NCBI RefSeq assembly: GCF_002154725.1
Contig: NZ_MTAW01000166.1
Span: 1 to 60,794, forward strand
Length of the DNA: 60,794 nt
Direction of reading: 5' to 3'
DNA from: Nostoc sp. 106C
Lineage (GTDB): Bacteria; Cyanobacteriota; Cyanobacteriia; Cyanobacteriales; Nostocaceae
The notes under the pieces were generated by a model. The model saw nothing but the letters and a program-made list of their open reading frames with translations. It made no database searches and was not told the origin of the DNA. Positions 33,410 to 42,052 of this stretch are shown here, piece after piece; position 1 is the stretch's first letter, and each line of letters opens with the position of its first letter. Position numbers and translations under genes: made by a program.

Positions 33410-35041
33410 ATGGACTGGATTACTTTACTGCGATCGCTACAGTCTGATTTTATTAAGAGGTTAACAACTGGTTGTCTGCTTCATTGTGAAACAGAAGGTC
33501 AATATAGTGAAATAACTATAATCTCTGGAGAGAGGTTAAAATCCCTACGAGAATTTTGCTGGCAGATGGCAGAAAAATATAAACGTACTTCGCCAGTCCG
33601 TGACGTTTTTATCAACAACTTAAAAGGCAAACTTGGTGAAGAAGTTGTTAAAGAACGTTTAGCTGATTTTATTACAGAAGTAGATTATGAAAAACGATTC
33701 GGTGGTGATGGAAAAGTTGATTTTACCCTCACTTGCGATCCATCAATTGGCGTTGAGGTAAAATCCCGTCACGGTACTATTGATAGAGTTAGATGGTCTG
33801 TTAGTTCAGAAGAAGTTGAGAAAAATGCAGTTGTAGTCTGTGTTCTTATCCAAGAAGAGGTGCATGAAGCTCAAAGCGAATATCACCTTTTCTTGGCTGG
33901 TTTTTTGCCTACTCAAATGATTAAGCTAAAAACTGGTAGAATCTCATTCGGTATTAATCAATTGCTGTATGGTGGGGGTTTGTGGTGTTATTTGGAACAA
34001 TTTCAGGCTACTAAACCTAGTCAAAAGCAATCTTCAATTGATAATTATAATCATCCGCAAGATCCACCAATTAATCAAAGTAACAATCAGTTAATTAAGC
34101 TCTTAGGATATCGTGAAAAAGAAGATGTGTTCTTTGAACATCAGCCTGATTTAAATCTCTTTTATGTAAATCTGGGCGATAAATCTTTCGAGCAAGGCGA
34201 GTCTGATACAGCGATTATCAACTACAACCAAGCCTTGCAACTTAATCCTCACAATGCCGAGGTTTATTACAAACGTGGTATGGTTCGTTATCACCTGGGA
34301 GATTACGAAGGTGCGATCGCAGATTATACTCAGGTTATCCAAATTAATCTTAATCACACCAAAGCTTATAACCAGCGTGGTTTAGCTCGTTATCAGCTAG
34401 GAGATTATCAAGCAGCAATTGAGGATTATACGCAAGCCCTGAGAATCAATCCTCATTTTGCCGTTACTTATAGAAACCGTGCTGATGCTCGTTCACATTT
34501 AGGAGATCATCAAGGAGCAATTGAAGATTACACTCAAGCAATCAAAATTAATCCCCATTATGCCATTACTGATAAAAACAGTAGTATTTCCCGTTATCTC
34601 CTATTAGAACAGCAGAAATTGACTCAAACAATTAAGATTGATCCTCATGATGCCGTCGCTTACTATAACCGTGGTAAAGCGCGTGCTGACTTAGGAGATT
34701 ATGACGGTACAATTGCTGATTATACTCAGGCAATCAAAATTAATCCTAATTATGCTGATGCTTATTACAGCCGTGGTAACGCTCGTTTTGACTTAGGAGA
34801 TTATGAGAGTGCAATTATAGATTACAGCCAGGCAATTAAAATTAATAGTAATTATGTCGATGCTTATTATAATCGTGGTCATGCTCGCTTTGGATTAGGA
34901 GATAAGCAAGGCGCACTCGAAGATTTTCAAAAAGCAGCGGAAATTTATTGGAAAGAAGGCAAGATAGCAGAACACAACGATGCACGGGAAAAAATTTTAG
35001 ATTTAGAAATTGAAGAATCTTTAGATATTTTAAATTTCTAG
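33410..35041 (+). CDS. PD-(D/E)XK nuclease-like domain fused to TPR repeats
   Basis: In this 543-residue protein residues about 70-190 look like a PD-(D/E)XK nuclease domain: helix KLGEEVVKERL (Glu77/Glu78), FGGDGKVDFTL (Asp104) and IGVEVKSRHG (Glu116-x-Lys118). A polar Asn/Gln/Pro-rich linker (about 200-228) follows. Then come about eight tetratricopeptide repeats (250-530) of the form AYYNRGKARADLGDYDGTIA; the fifth is shortened and degenerate. TPRs usually bind partner proteins, so nuclease targeting by a partner is a fair guess but is unproven. No signal peptide or membrane helix is seen. Neighbours give no functional hint. Confidence 0.8.
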   Translation: MDWITLLRSLQSDFIKRLTTGCLLHCETEGQYSEITIISGERLKSLREFCWQMAEKYKRTSPVRDVFINNLKGKLGEEVVKERLADFITEVDYEKRFGGDGKVDFTLTCDPSIGVEVKSRHGTIDRVRWSVSSEEVEKNAVVVCVLIQEEVHEAQSEYHLFLAGFLPTQMIKLKTGRISFGINQLLYGGGLWCYLEQFQATKPSQKQSSIDNYNHPQDPPINQSNNQLIKLLGYREKEDVFFEHQPDLNLFYVNLGDKSFEQGESDTAIINYNQALQLNPHNAEVYYKRGMVRYHLGDYEGAIADYTQVIQINLNHTKAYNQRGLARYQLGDYQAAIEDYTQALRINPHFAVTYRNRADARSHLGDHQGAIEDYTQAIKINPHYAITDKNSSISRYLLLEQQKLTQTIKIDPHDAVAYYNRGKARADLGDYDGTIADYTQAIKINPNYADAYYSRGNARFDLGDYESAIIDYSQAIKINSNYVDAYYNRGHARFGLGDKQGALEDFQKAAEIYWKEGKIAEHNDAREKILDLEIEESLDILNF

Positions 35042-35381
35042 GAAGTAAAATCTCTAACTTGAAAATCAGACAGTCTCGATGAAACGAGTTTCACGAGCGT
35101 TGCATGAAAGTGGATCTGGGATTTTTACTCAGCACTCAACACTTTCACGTCAGAGGACAGAAGGATAAAGATGTTCATGCCCTTGTTGTATGGTTATTAC
35201 ATGGCTATGAACCACAGAGGAACTAAGACACAAAGAGGGGAGGAACTTGAGAATTCAACTAGATGCTTAATAACAACACAATATCAAAAAATGTAAAAAA
35301 AATTTAGTTTATTGAAAGATTTTTTAAACTTTATGGTAGCTTAACTTTTTAAACATTAAGTAATCTAATCAGCTCAATTCA
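35042..35381. other. Spacer with a gaaccacagagg-type repeat
   Basis: About 340 bases without a convincing gene. At about 35210-35240 it carries the short repeat gaaccacagagg...acacaaagagg, common in cyanobacterial spacers. The rest is AT-rich leader of the next gene. Confidence 0.4.
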
Positions 35382-36140
35382 ATGATTTATAACCGCCAAT
35401 TGCCAAGAAATTTGGCTTTTTTGTCTTTATCAGTAATATTAGGAGCTGATTTAGCAATCACAGAAATAGCTCCTTTAGCTGTTGCACAAACCACTCCTAT
35501 ACAGTCATCTGTTGGTAAGTCTGTGACATTTACTTGTAATGACAGTGAAGCAACCATCAAAGCTAAAAATGGCCCCAAGGTAACTACTGGATCAACAACA
35601 ATCTACATAGGTTATCAGCAGGTATCATCTACTAACAAAGATCCTCGCCTCGTTCGTTTTGATAATGGTGTTAAAAGATGGTGTCTTAGTAATTATGAAA
35701 CAACTGGTGATGATGGTTCAGGCTATGGCTTGCTTTGGGATGGAGGAAGCATTTTATATGGTGTTTTCTCCTCCACCGGAACCCAAACAGGAAATAATTT
35801 TGGGCGCTTTGCTATTGGTCGTTGGCTAACTAGTTATGGTAGTGGTGGCGGTCCTAAAGTAGCAGTTATAGCTCGGATTGATCCAACTAATGGTAGCGTT
35901 AAATATGCCACATTTCTGACTTCCAAAAGGCCGGATAACGGTAAAACTAATTCTTTACTGGTCACCAGTTTATTATGGAATGGTACAAATTTAACTGTAA
36001 GGGCAACTTCCTGGTGGACTCCGCGTCGCACTAATACAAGTGCAATGAATTGTTCTGGCTCATCACCTTATCAATATACAGCTGTATTCACTAGCGATTT
36101 AAAAAAGATGAACTCAGCTTCGGCAGCTACTTGTAGTTAA
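35382..36140 (+). CDS. Secreted protein of unknown function
   Basis: The 252-residue protein has an N-terminal signal peptide (hydrophobic core about residues 11-33, then APLAVAQTT). The mature part is rich in Ser, Thr, Gly and aromatic residues, with patterns suggesting beta strands, for example RLVRFDNGVKRWCLSNYE and GYGLLWDGGSILYGVFSS. Four cysteines in the mature part (TFTCN, RWCLS, AMNCSG, ATCS) could form two disulfides. I recognise no family with confidence. It is monocistronic, followed by a convergent secreted-protein gene. Confidence 0.75.
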   Translation: MIYNRQLPRNLAFLSLSVILGADLAITEIAPLAVAQTTPIQSSVGKSVTFTCNDSEATIKAKNGPKVTTGSTTIYIGYQQVSSTNKDPRLVRFDNGVKRWCLSNYETTGDDGSGYGLLWDGGSILYGVFSSTGTQTGNNFGRFAIGRWLTSYGSGGGPKVAVIARIDPTNGSVKYATFLTSKRPDNGKTNSLLVTSLLWNGTNLTVRATSWWTPRRTNTSAMNCSGSSPYQYTAVFTSDLKKMNSASAATCS

Positions 36141-36392
36141 TAGAAATTAGCGACTGAAGACTGAGAAATAAGTTTTTGTAGTTTTTGTAGTGGAGTGACG
36201 CACTTAAACTGGTGCAATAGAAAAATTAGGTTATGCTTCTAAAATTCAATTTTCCAATGAGATTAACTTTAACGTGAGTCTCCAAGGAAGGCATCCACAA
36301 TCTTTTGGTATATCAAAATTATTTTACTGGTGCCGTGCCCCTACAAAAATTTATCAGGAGCAAACATTATTTGAATTGGTATAACAAAGCAG

Positions 36393-36827
36393 CTACTTCG
36401 ATGGCTTTTGTGAAATTGACAGGGTATAGCTATAGTTCCCTTGAGATGAGTCACCTACATAAAATGAGTATTCTCCAGCTGGCCAGTAACCAGTAAGCTC
36501 TGCTTTGCCTCCAGAGTAACTGTCTGCTAAAACACAGAACCGTCCTCCAGGCCCGTCAATCAGCAAAGTTGGCTGTCCTTTACTCTCAACAGTAATGCGC
36601 AAATAAGGCAGTGACTCTGGAACCTGAATAACTTGACTGGGTGTAGCAGGAATATTACCACAATTGCTTTTTACCGAACCCCCAGAATTGCCATTGAAAA
36701 CTAAAGGGTCAGGGCTGAAGTTGCGATTAACGATTTTTGGAGCGTCCTTTGCTAAATTAACATCGTTAAGCGCTAAACTCATTGCCAAGGCTGCGGGAAC
36801 GACTGTAAATATTCTATGTATTTTCAT
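36393..36827 (-). CDS. Small secreted protein of unknown function
   Basis: The 144-residue protein has a signal peptide (MKIHRIFTVVPAALAMSLAL, cleavage probably near residues 25-27). The mature domain has strands such as YLRITVESKGQPTLLIDGPG, then FCVLADSYSGGKAELTGYWP and GEYSFYVGDSSQGNYSYTLS. This resembles small all-beta PPC-like extracellular domains, with two cysteines that may pair. No specific role can be assigned. Confidence 0.75.
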   Translation of the reverse strand: MKIHRIFTVVPAALAMSLALNDVNLAKDAPKIVNRNFSPDPLVFNGNSGGSVKSNCGNIPATPSQVIQVPESLPYLRITVESKGQPTLLIDGPGGRFCVLADSYSGGKAELTGYWPAGEYSFYVGDSSQGNYSYTLSISQKPSK

Positions 36828-37289
36828 ATTATTAAATTAATGCTCCCGACTGTTTATTAAGCGATATTTTTAGACTTAATCTATGTTTATTAGACGATGT
36901 TCATCAGTTTGTGTTCCAAACTACAGCGTATAAATTTTTATATTCATATATGAAAAATGTATGAGATAAAGAAGGATGAAAAAAGCGTCAAATAACTGTA
37001 TGGTAGGGAACTAGCAGTAGAGAGTACTTACTGGTAAGGCAAAAACCGAAGTAGCTAGTATGACTTTTATTAATTAAGGTTTTAGTTCCTGTTCAGTCCT
37101 GTACTGTTTCGGAATTTCCGGATTTGAAACGACGGATGATGAAATCCTTGCCATGAAGGTGTTTGAGAAATTTATGATTGTAAATTTTCAACAAAATGAT
37201 ATTGTCAATTGTCTAAAAATATTTGGCAACCAGATACATTAGCTAAAATCACAGACAAAACCGCCTACAAGCTGAGGTCAAAAAGATTT
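36828..37289. other. Spacer, nothing recognised
   Basis: About 460 AT-rich bases upstream of the TM protein gene. A TTG at 37209 is in frame with that gene but lacks a ribosome-binding site. No RNA, repeat or clear promoter could be supported. Confidence 0.35.
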
Positions 37290-37634
37290 ATGAATCCTCA
37301 ACCAGAAGAAGACTTGCAGCGTCGCCTGCAAAAGCTAGAGGCAGAGATTAATTCCTCGTCAGCCGAAGTTTCGCCGCCAGAAGAACGAAGACAAACCTTT
37401 GAATTTAGTTTTGAAAGCTTAAACTCGCAGCTAACGCGATTGCAAAGCTGGTTCAATAGCTTGTCTGGAACGAGAAAGCTAGTAGTCTTGGGCGTGACGG
37501 TCGTATTAGGTATAGCGATGTTGCAAGCAGTTCTTAAGCTTGTAGCCTCCGTTATCAGTCTGGCAGTGTTGGCAGTGTTGGTGTATGTTGGATACAAATT
37601 TTTTGTGTCTAGTAGCTTTCAACATAAAAAATAG
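37290..37634 (+). CDS. Small membrane protein of unknown function
   Basis: This protein of about 114 residues has an N-terminal charged coiled-coil-like segment (MNPQPEEDLQRRLQKLEAEI), a Ser/Glu-rich linker, and one long or two short hydrophobic helices near the C-terminus (KLVVLGVTVVLGIAMLQAVL, then VISLAVLAVLVYVGYKFFV). The ATG at 37290 is preferred over the in-frame TTG at 37209. The gene lies 57 bases upstream of the RDD/pentapeptide gene and is probably co-transcribed with it, so the two may act together at a membrane. Confidence 0.7.
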   Translation: MNPQPEEDLQRRLQKLEAEINSSSAEVSPPEERRQTFEFSFESLNSQLTRLQSWFNSLSGTRKLVVLGVTVVLGIAMLQAVLKLVASVISLAVLAVLVYVGYKFFVSSSFQHKK

Positions 37635-37691
37635 TCTATTTAAACCACGCCGCAAGCGGTGTAGAAATAAAGTCACAGGGATATTAATACG

Positions 37692-39842
37692 ATGGCGACC
37701 CCAATTGTCAGGAGAAGTAATAATCAATCTAGTCGGTCAAAAGACCCAGAAAAATCCAATTCGCTGCCATTAGTAACTAGACGTGTTGCCGCTTGGGCAG
37801 CGGAAATCACACTGGTGGTTACCAGTGGCTTGATTCCCTTCGGCTTAGGTGTGTATGCCAATTCCAGAAGCGATTTGAACCGTGTACCCGTTAACCCTGT
37901 GCTGGTAGTAACAGAAAGAGCGATCGCCCGACCTTTAGCTTTGCCTGTTAGCTATGGTATCCGTAACGTAGCCTGGCCCACTAATATCTTGTGGAGTCTC
38001 GCCTTATTAGCACCCGTGACAATATCGGGATGGCAGTTATATCTACTGGCAAAAACAGGTAGCACTATTCCCAAGCGGCGATTTGGTATTCGCGTAGTCA
38101 ACGAGCAAGGGACAGCACCAGGTTTTGGAGCGGTAATAGTTCGAGAAGGACTTGGGCGTTGGACTGTACCTCTATCTGTCGCCTATCTGCTGTGGCGCTA
38201 CAGTTTAGCCTTTCCTAACTTAGGAATTTTTGCAGTTTTGGCTTTATTAGCGATCGCAAGCGAAGGAATTGGCTTGCCTTCAAAGCAGGGGCGGCGTGCA
38301 TTGCATGATATTTTGGCAGGTACTCATACAGTAGATGCCACTCGTCCTTTGCCAGCCTCACTCGCAGGTGACAACAAGCAAAATCAGCCCAATGACGCGG
38401 AGCAATCGCCCCAAGAAAATCAAGAGGTAGCAAGTGCAGCTGAAAATACACAGTTGCATCCCCTATTAGCGTTGATCCGGCGTAATCCTAATCTCACCCT
38501 GAGCGGAGTCGCACTCCTGAGCATGGTAGCGGTGTTGGCAACTTTAGTAGGCACTCAAGTTTACGTCCAAACTCAGGAAACCCAGCGTAAATCTCAGCAA
38601 ATCAACAGCCAACAGTTTTTAGAACTCGTAAAACAGCTCAACCCCAACTCGGCTGCTACTGATGAAGAGCGCCGCAGTGCAATTCTCGCTATGGGTACTC
38701 TTAATGACCCGCAGGCGATTCAGTTTCTTGCGGATCTCCTGGTGAAGGAAACCAATCCTACCCTAGTAGATACAGTTCAACAAGCTTTGGCACATGTCGG
38801 GCTGAAAGCTATCCCAGAATTAAAAAATCAGAATCAGTTTCTTGCTGGCGAGATAGATGGAAACGTCAATGCACCCCTAAATCAAGAAACGCGACAAAAG
38901 CGGTTACAACTCAACCAAAAAGCGATCAACAAAATTCTCGCTGTTTACAGTGGTCAAAGCAGTGGAATCGATTTGAGCCGTACTCAATTGGGTTTCACTG
39001 GTTCCCAAGCCAATTCCCTGTTCAACCTAGTACTAGACAACGTTGATTTATCGGGAATTAAATTCAAGTCTGCAAATCTGAATCAAGCTAGTTTTCGCGG
39101 TAGTCGCTTTCGCAGCGTAGGTGAAGATGGGCGCTGGGATACTTACGACGATATCATGGCTGATTTGAGCCAGGTACAGATGAAGCAAGCCAATCTTAGC
39201 GATGCAAATCTCAGCCGCGTAGTGTTGAACCGTAGTGATTTGAGTCGTTCCACTCTCAACAGAGCTAACTTATCCGATGCGCGGTTAATTGGTGCTAACC
39301 TCAGCAGCACCCAGCTAGTAGGAGCCGATTTGCGTGGTGCAGCTTTAGAAAATGCCAGCCTGACTGGAGCAGATTTAGGCGATGCCAAATTGAACGAAGC
39401 TGATTTATATGCGGCTCGTTTAGGTCGCGTAGTAGCCATCGGTACTCAATTGTCATACGCGAACTTAACCAAAACCGATTGGCAAGGAGCAGACTTATCT
39501 GGAGCCGATTTAGAACGCGCCAACCTCAGCAATGCTAATTTGAGCGCTACTCGTATGACTGGTGCTGTTTTACGTTCTGCCCAGATGCAAAATGCTAATT
39601 TCCAAAATGCTGACCTGAGCCTTGTCGATTTACGGGGAGCAAATGTCGCAGGCGCTGATTTTAAGGGGGCAATTATTTCGCCTAGCAAACAAGATCCAGC
39701 AGATGAATTTGTCCAAACGCCATCTAAAGGTTCAGTCTCAGCCGTAGTGCAAGGGGTTGATTTTTCTCAAGCCAAGAACTTAGACCCCAAACAACTGGCT
39801 TACATTTGTACTCAAGGAGGCATTCATCCTCGTTGCCCGTAG
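37692..39842 (+). CDS. RDD membrane domain fused to pentapeptide repeats
   Basis: This 716-residue protein has an N-terminal RDD-type membrane domain (about 30-220, roughly three to four helices; LVTRRVAAWAAEITLVV, KRRFGIRVVNEQG, RRALHDILAGT). Another transmembrane helix lies near 265-285, followed by an alpha-helical segment with HEAT-like features (SAILAMGTLNDPQAIQFLAD). A long pentapeptide-repeat region (about 430-690) of A(D/N)LXX units, for example ANLSDANLSRVVLNRSDLSR, follows. It should be an inner- or thylakoid-membrane protein with a right-handed quadrilateral beta-helix on one side. Function is unknown; pentapeptide repeats usually mediate protein interaction. Confidence 0.85.
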   Translation: MATPIVRRSNNQSSRSKDPEKSNSLPLVTRRVAAWAAEITLVVTSGLIPFGLGVYANSRSDLNRVPVNPVLVVTERAIARPLALPVSYGIRNVAWPTNILWSLALLAPVTISGWQLYLLAKTGSTIPKRRFGIRVVNEQGTAPGFGAVIVREGLGRWTVPLSVAYLLWRYSLAFPNLGIFAVLALLAIASEGIGLPSKQGRRALHDILAGTHTVDATRPLPASLAGDNKQNQPNDAEQSPQENQEVASAAENTQLHPLLALIRRNPNLTLSGVALLSMVAVLATLVGTQVYVQTQETQRKSQQINSQQFLELVKQLNPNSAATDEERRSAILAMGTLNDPQAIQFLADLLVKETNPTLVDTVQQALAHVGLKAIPELKNQNQFLAGEIDGNVNAPLNQETRQKRLQLNQKAINKILAVYSGQSSGIDLSRTQLGFTGSQANSLFNLVLDNVDLSGIKFKSANLNQASFRGSRFRSVGEDGRWDTYDDIMADLSQVQMKQANLSDANLSRVVLNRSDLSRSTLNRANLSDARLIGANLSSTQLVGADLRGAALENASLTGADLGDAKLNEADLYAARLGRVVAIGTQLSYANLTKTDWQGADLSGADLERANLSNANLSATRMTGAVLRSAQMQNANFQNADLSLVDLRGANVAGADFKGAIISPSKQDPADEFVQTPSKGSVSAVVQGVDFSQAKNLDPKQLAYICTQGGIHPRCP

Positions 39843-40014
39843 GTCTGTAGGAAGCAGGGGAAGAAATAACCCTTGACCCTTGACTCTTGCCCAATGCCCC
39901 ATACCCCATTACCAATAACAACTGACCACTAATCACTGATTATTACCAATAACAGCGATAACATAGGTATTAAAAGGAACCTTGACAATTTCAGATGGTG
40001 TGAGGAAACGGGCA

Positions 40015-40509
40015 ATGAAGCATCTCCGGTATTTGATTGTAGTTCTAGGGGCTGGTTCGCTGTTGAATCTTGCTATGAGCATTCAGCCAGCACAAGCGCA
40101 AGTAGCATATGGTAGTTATGTCGGTATAGGTCCATCTGTGGGTTTGAGTGATGGTCTTCAACTCGGTGGGGTGATTGCCTTTCGCTATAAACTTTTGGAG
40201 TCACCGATTTCTTTCCGTGCTCAGGCTTTAATAGGTCAGGGTACAGCAATTGTGCCCACGGTTTCTTACGATGTACCTTTAAACTGGCAAACTGATGCCT
40301 ACTTAGGAGCAGGATTAGCCTTGGCTAGTGGGGATGACCCTTCTCCTGTGGGTAATAAAATCAGCTTTGCCTTGCAACCAGGAATTGATTACGTTGTACC
40401 AAATAGCAACACTGTTCTTTTTGGCAACGCTATTATTGCTTTTGACGCCTACCGTAATGGTAGTGGTACTGCTTTTTCGTTGCAAGGTGGCGTAGGTTTA
40501 AGATTTTAA
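40015..40509 (+). CDS. Small outer-membrane-like beta-barrel protein
   Basis: This protein of about 164 residues has a clear signal peptide (MKHLRYLIVVLGAGSLLNLA, then MSIQPAQAQVAYG). The mature part has alternating Gly/aromatic strands (YGSYVGIGPSVGLSDG, FALQPGIDYVVPN) and ends in FSLQGGVGLRF with a C-terminal Phe, typical of outer-membrane barrels inserted by Bam. The ATG at 40015 is preceded by gaggaaa (40002-40008); an in-frame TTG at 39982 would spoil the signal peptide. It is monocistronic with its own terminator. Confidence 0.78.
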   Translation: MKHLRYLIVVLGAGSLLNLAMSIQPAQAQVAYGSYVGIGPSVGLSDGLQLGGVIAFRYKLLESPISFRAQALIGQGTAIVPTVSYDVPLNWQTDAYLGAGLALASGDDPSPVGNKISFALQPGIDYVVPNSNTVLFGNAIIAFDAYRNGSGTAFSLQGGVGLRF

Positions 40510-40540
40510 GAGTAATTTATAGATAGTACGGAATTCAGAT

Positions 40541-40571
40541 TCCCAAGTCTTTAAGGCGTGGGATTTTTTTT
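40541..40571 (+). terminator. Terminator after the outer-membrane-like gene
   Basis: tcccaagtc (40541-40549) pairs with ggcgtggga (40555-40563) with one mismatch and one wobble around a 5-base loop, and is followed by eight T residues. It also insulates the downstream cobalamin riboswitch transcript. Confidence 0.75.
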
Positions 40572-40654
40572 ATTTTTAACCGCACAGAGAAGTCGGAGCA
40601 CAGGAGAGCAGAGTTTGCTTTCATCTGATAGCAGTAGTGTATGATTTAACAAGT

Positions 40655-40784
40655 CATTTGGTTCTGGTGGGGAGCAGCCACCAGAGGTAACGGGGAAAGT
40701 TCGGTGTAAATCCGGCGCTGTCCCGCAACTGTGAACCAATTTTCCAAATTCTAAAATTGAGTGAGTCAGGATGCCCACCAAATG
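40655..40784 (+). ncRNA. Cobalamin (B12) riboswitch 1
   Basis: The conserved core is readable: cggggaaagttcggtgtaaa (40691-40710), then tccggcgctgtcccgcaact (40711-40730) and gtgaa, followed by gagtcaggatgccc (about 40762-40775). The closing P1 helix pairs catttggt (40655-40662) with accaaatg (40777-40784). It lies directly upstream of the DUF1636-cobK pair and should repress these genes when adenosylcobalamin is bound. Exact boundaries are my estimate. Confidence 0.93.
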
Positions 40785-40803
40785 CTGAGTGTTTTATTAT
40801 AAA

Positions 40804-40822
40804 CATCTGCGAGGTACAGATG
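40804..40822 (+). promoter_or_regulatory. Ribosome-binding-site hairpin behind riboswitch 1
   Basis: The arms catctg (40804-40809) and cagatg (40817-40822) form a 6-bp stem whose 3' arm contains the ATG of the DUF1636 gene and whose loop holds the Shine-Dalgarno gagg. This is the expected form of a translational expression platform for the riboswitch just upstream. Confidence 0.6.
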
Positions 40823-41239
40823 ACTGCTGTCAATAATTCTGAAACTAGTAAATTTGGTGTATCTTCCCATACCCTATTTGTTTGCAAAACCTGTGCCAGT
40901 GTTTGGCAAGATGGCAAACGTTTGGGTGAAAGTGGCGGAGAAAAACTACTAAAACAGCTTCAAGATCTGGCACAAAATTGGGACTTGCGAGATGAATTCC
41001 CCATTCAGCAAGTAGAATGCATGAGTGCTTGTAATCGTTCCTGCGTCGTCGCTTTCGCTGCACAAGGCAAAATTACTTATCTGTTTGGTGATTTAGTAGT
41101 TGATGCAAGTGCATCTGCGGTTTTGGAATGTGCCAGCCAATACTACAGTAAGATTGATGGTTTACTGCCTTGGTCAGAACGACCAGAAGCGCTAAAAAAG
41201 GGTATTTTGGCGAAGATTCCACCCATACCTGTGGTATGA
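40820..41239 (+). CDS. DUF1636 metal/iron-sulfur-binding-like protein
   Basis: The protein has about 139 residues from ATG 40820. It matches DUF1636, a ferredoxin-like cysteine protein often found beside cobalamin genes. Cysteines are arranged as FVCKTCASVW (Cys22, Cys25) and ECMSACNRSC further on, consistent with a 2Fe-2S or metal site. A redox or metal-delivery role in cobalamin synthesis is a reasonable inference from its place behind a B12 riboswitch, but is unproven. Its stop overlaps the start of cobK (ATGA), indicating translational coupling. Confidence 0.85.
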   Translation: MTAVNNSETSKFGVSSHTLFVCKTCASVWQDGKRLGESGGEKLLKQLQDLAQNWDLRDEFPIQQVECMSACNRSCVVAFAAQGKITYLFGDLVVDASASAVLECASQYYSKIDGLLPWSERPEALKKGILAKIPPIPVV

Positions 41240-41982
41240 GGCGGGTTTTAATTTTGGGTGGAACGGGAGATGCAGCAGAACTATCTGCTAGAGTCGCTAC
41301 TATCCCAGGAATTGAGGCGATCGCATCTTTAGCCGGTCGTACCCGCCAACCATCAGTCCCATCTGGTAATGTCAGAATAGGGGGATTTGGTGGTGTAGCT
41401 GGATTGGCCAGCTATTTGCATGAGATGAATATCGATTTGTTGATTGATGCTACTCATCCCTTTGCTTGTCAAATTTCCTTTAATGCGGCGGCGGCGGCGA
41501 TGGAAGTTGGTATACCTCGTCTGATTTTAAACCGTCCTCCTTGGGAGAAATTAAGTGGCGATCGCTGGATTGAAGTCGATAATATTGTAGCCGCAACCGC
41601 AGCACTGCCAAATCAAGCACAGCGAGTATTTTTAACTGTTGGCAGACAAGAACTCAGCGCCTTTGTGCACTTAAAAGGAATTTGGTTTTTGATGCGGGTG
41701 ATAGATCCGCCTAACCCTGATGTATTGATACCGCCAGGTTTGGTATTGTGCGATCGCGGCCCTTTTGCTTTGGATAATGAGCGAGAAATCCTTATTCACC
41801 ACAAAATCGATACGATTGTCAGCAAAAATAGCGGCGGTGATGCGACTTACGCCAAGATTATTGCAGCACGTGAACTGGGTGTAAAAGTTGTGATGGTGAA
41901 TCGTCCAGCCATACCGCCAGGGGAGCAAGTAAGTAACGTTGAAGATGCTGTAACTTGGTTACTTGACAAATTGCACAATTAG
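41236..41982 (+). CDS. cobK: Precorrin-6A reductase
   Basis: This enzyme of about 248 residues reduces precorrin-6A to dihydroprecorrin-6A with NADPH during corrin synthesis. Landmarks are the N-terminal RVLILGGTGDAAELSARV, GFGGVAGLASYLHEMNIDLL, IDATHPFACQIS, and C-terminal IVSKNSGGDATYAKIIAA with VVMVNRPAIP. The ATG at 41236 overlaps the TGA of the DUF1636 gene. It is under riboswitch 1 and co-transcribed with DUF1636. The next step, methylation and decarboxylation by CobL, is encoded nearby on the opposite strand. Confidence 0.94.
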   Translation: MRRVLILGGTGDAAELSARVATIPGIEAIASLAGRTRQPSVPSGNVRIGGFGGVAGLASYLHEMNIDLLIDATHPFACQISFNAAAAAMEVGIPRLILNRPPWEKLSGDRWIEVDNIVAATAALPNQAQRVFLTVGRQELSAFVHLKGIWFLMRVIDPPNPDVLIPPGLVLCDRGPFALDNEREILIHHKIDTIVSKNSGGDATYAKIIAARELGVKVVMVNRPAIPPGEQVSNVEDAVTWLLDKLHN

Positions 41983-42052
41983 TTTACTAACCACGTGATA
42001 GTGACTCAAACTAATAAAATGAAAGTGTTCACACTATCTGGAGGGATGCTAC

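Noticed and set aside
36305-36496. A 63-codon plus-strand frame at the end of the secreted-protein region
   Set aside because: It overlaps the 3' end of the minus-strand secreted gene and has no recognisable features.
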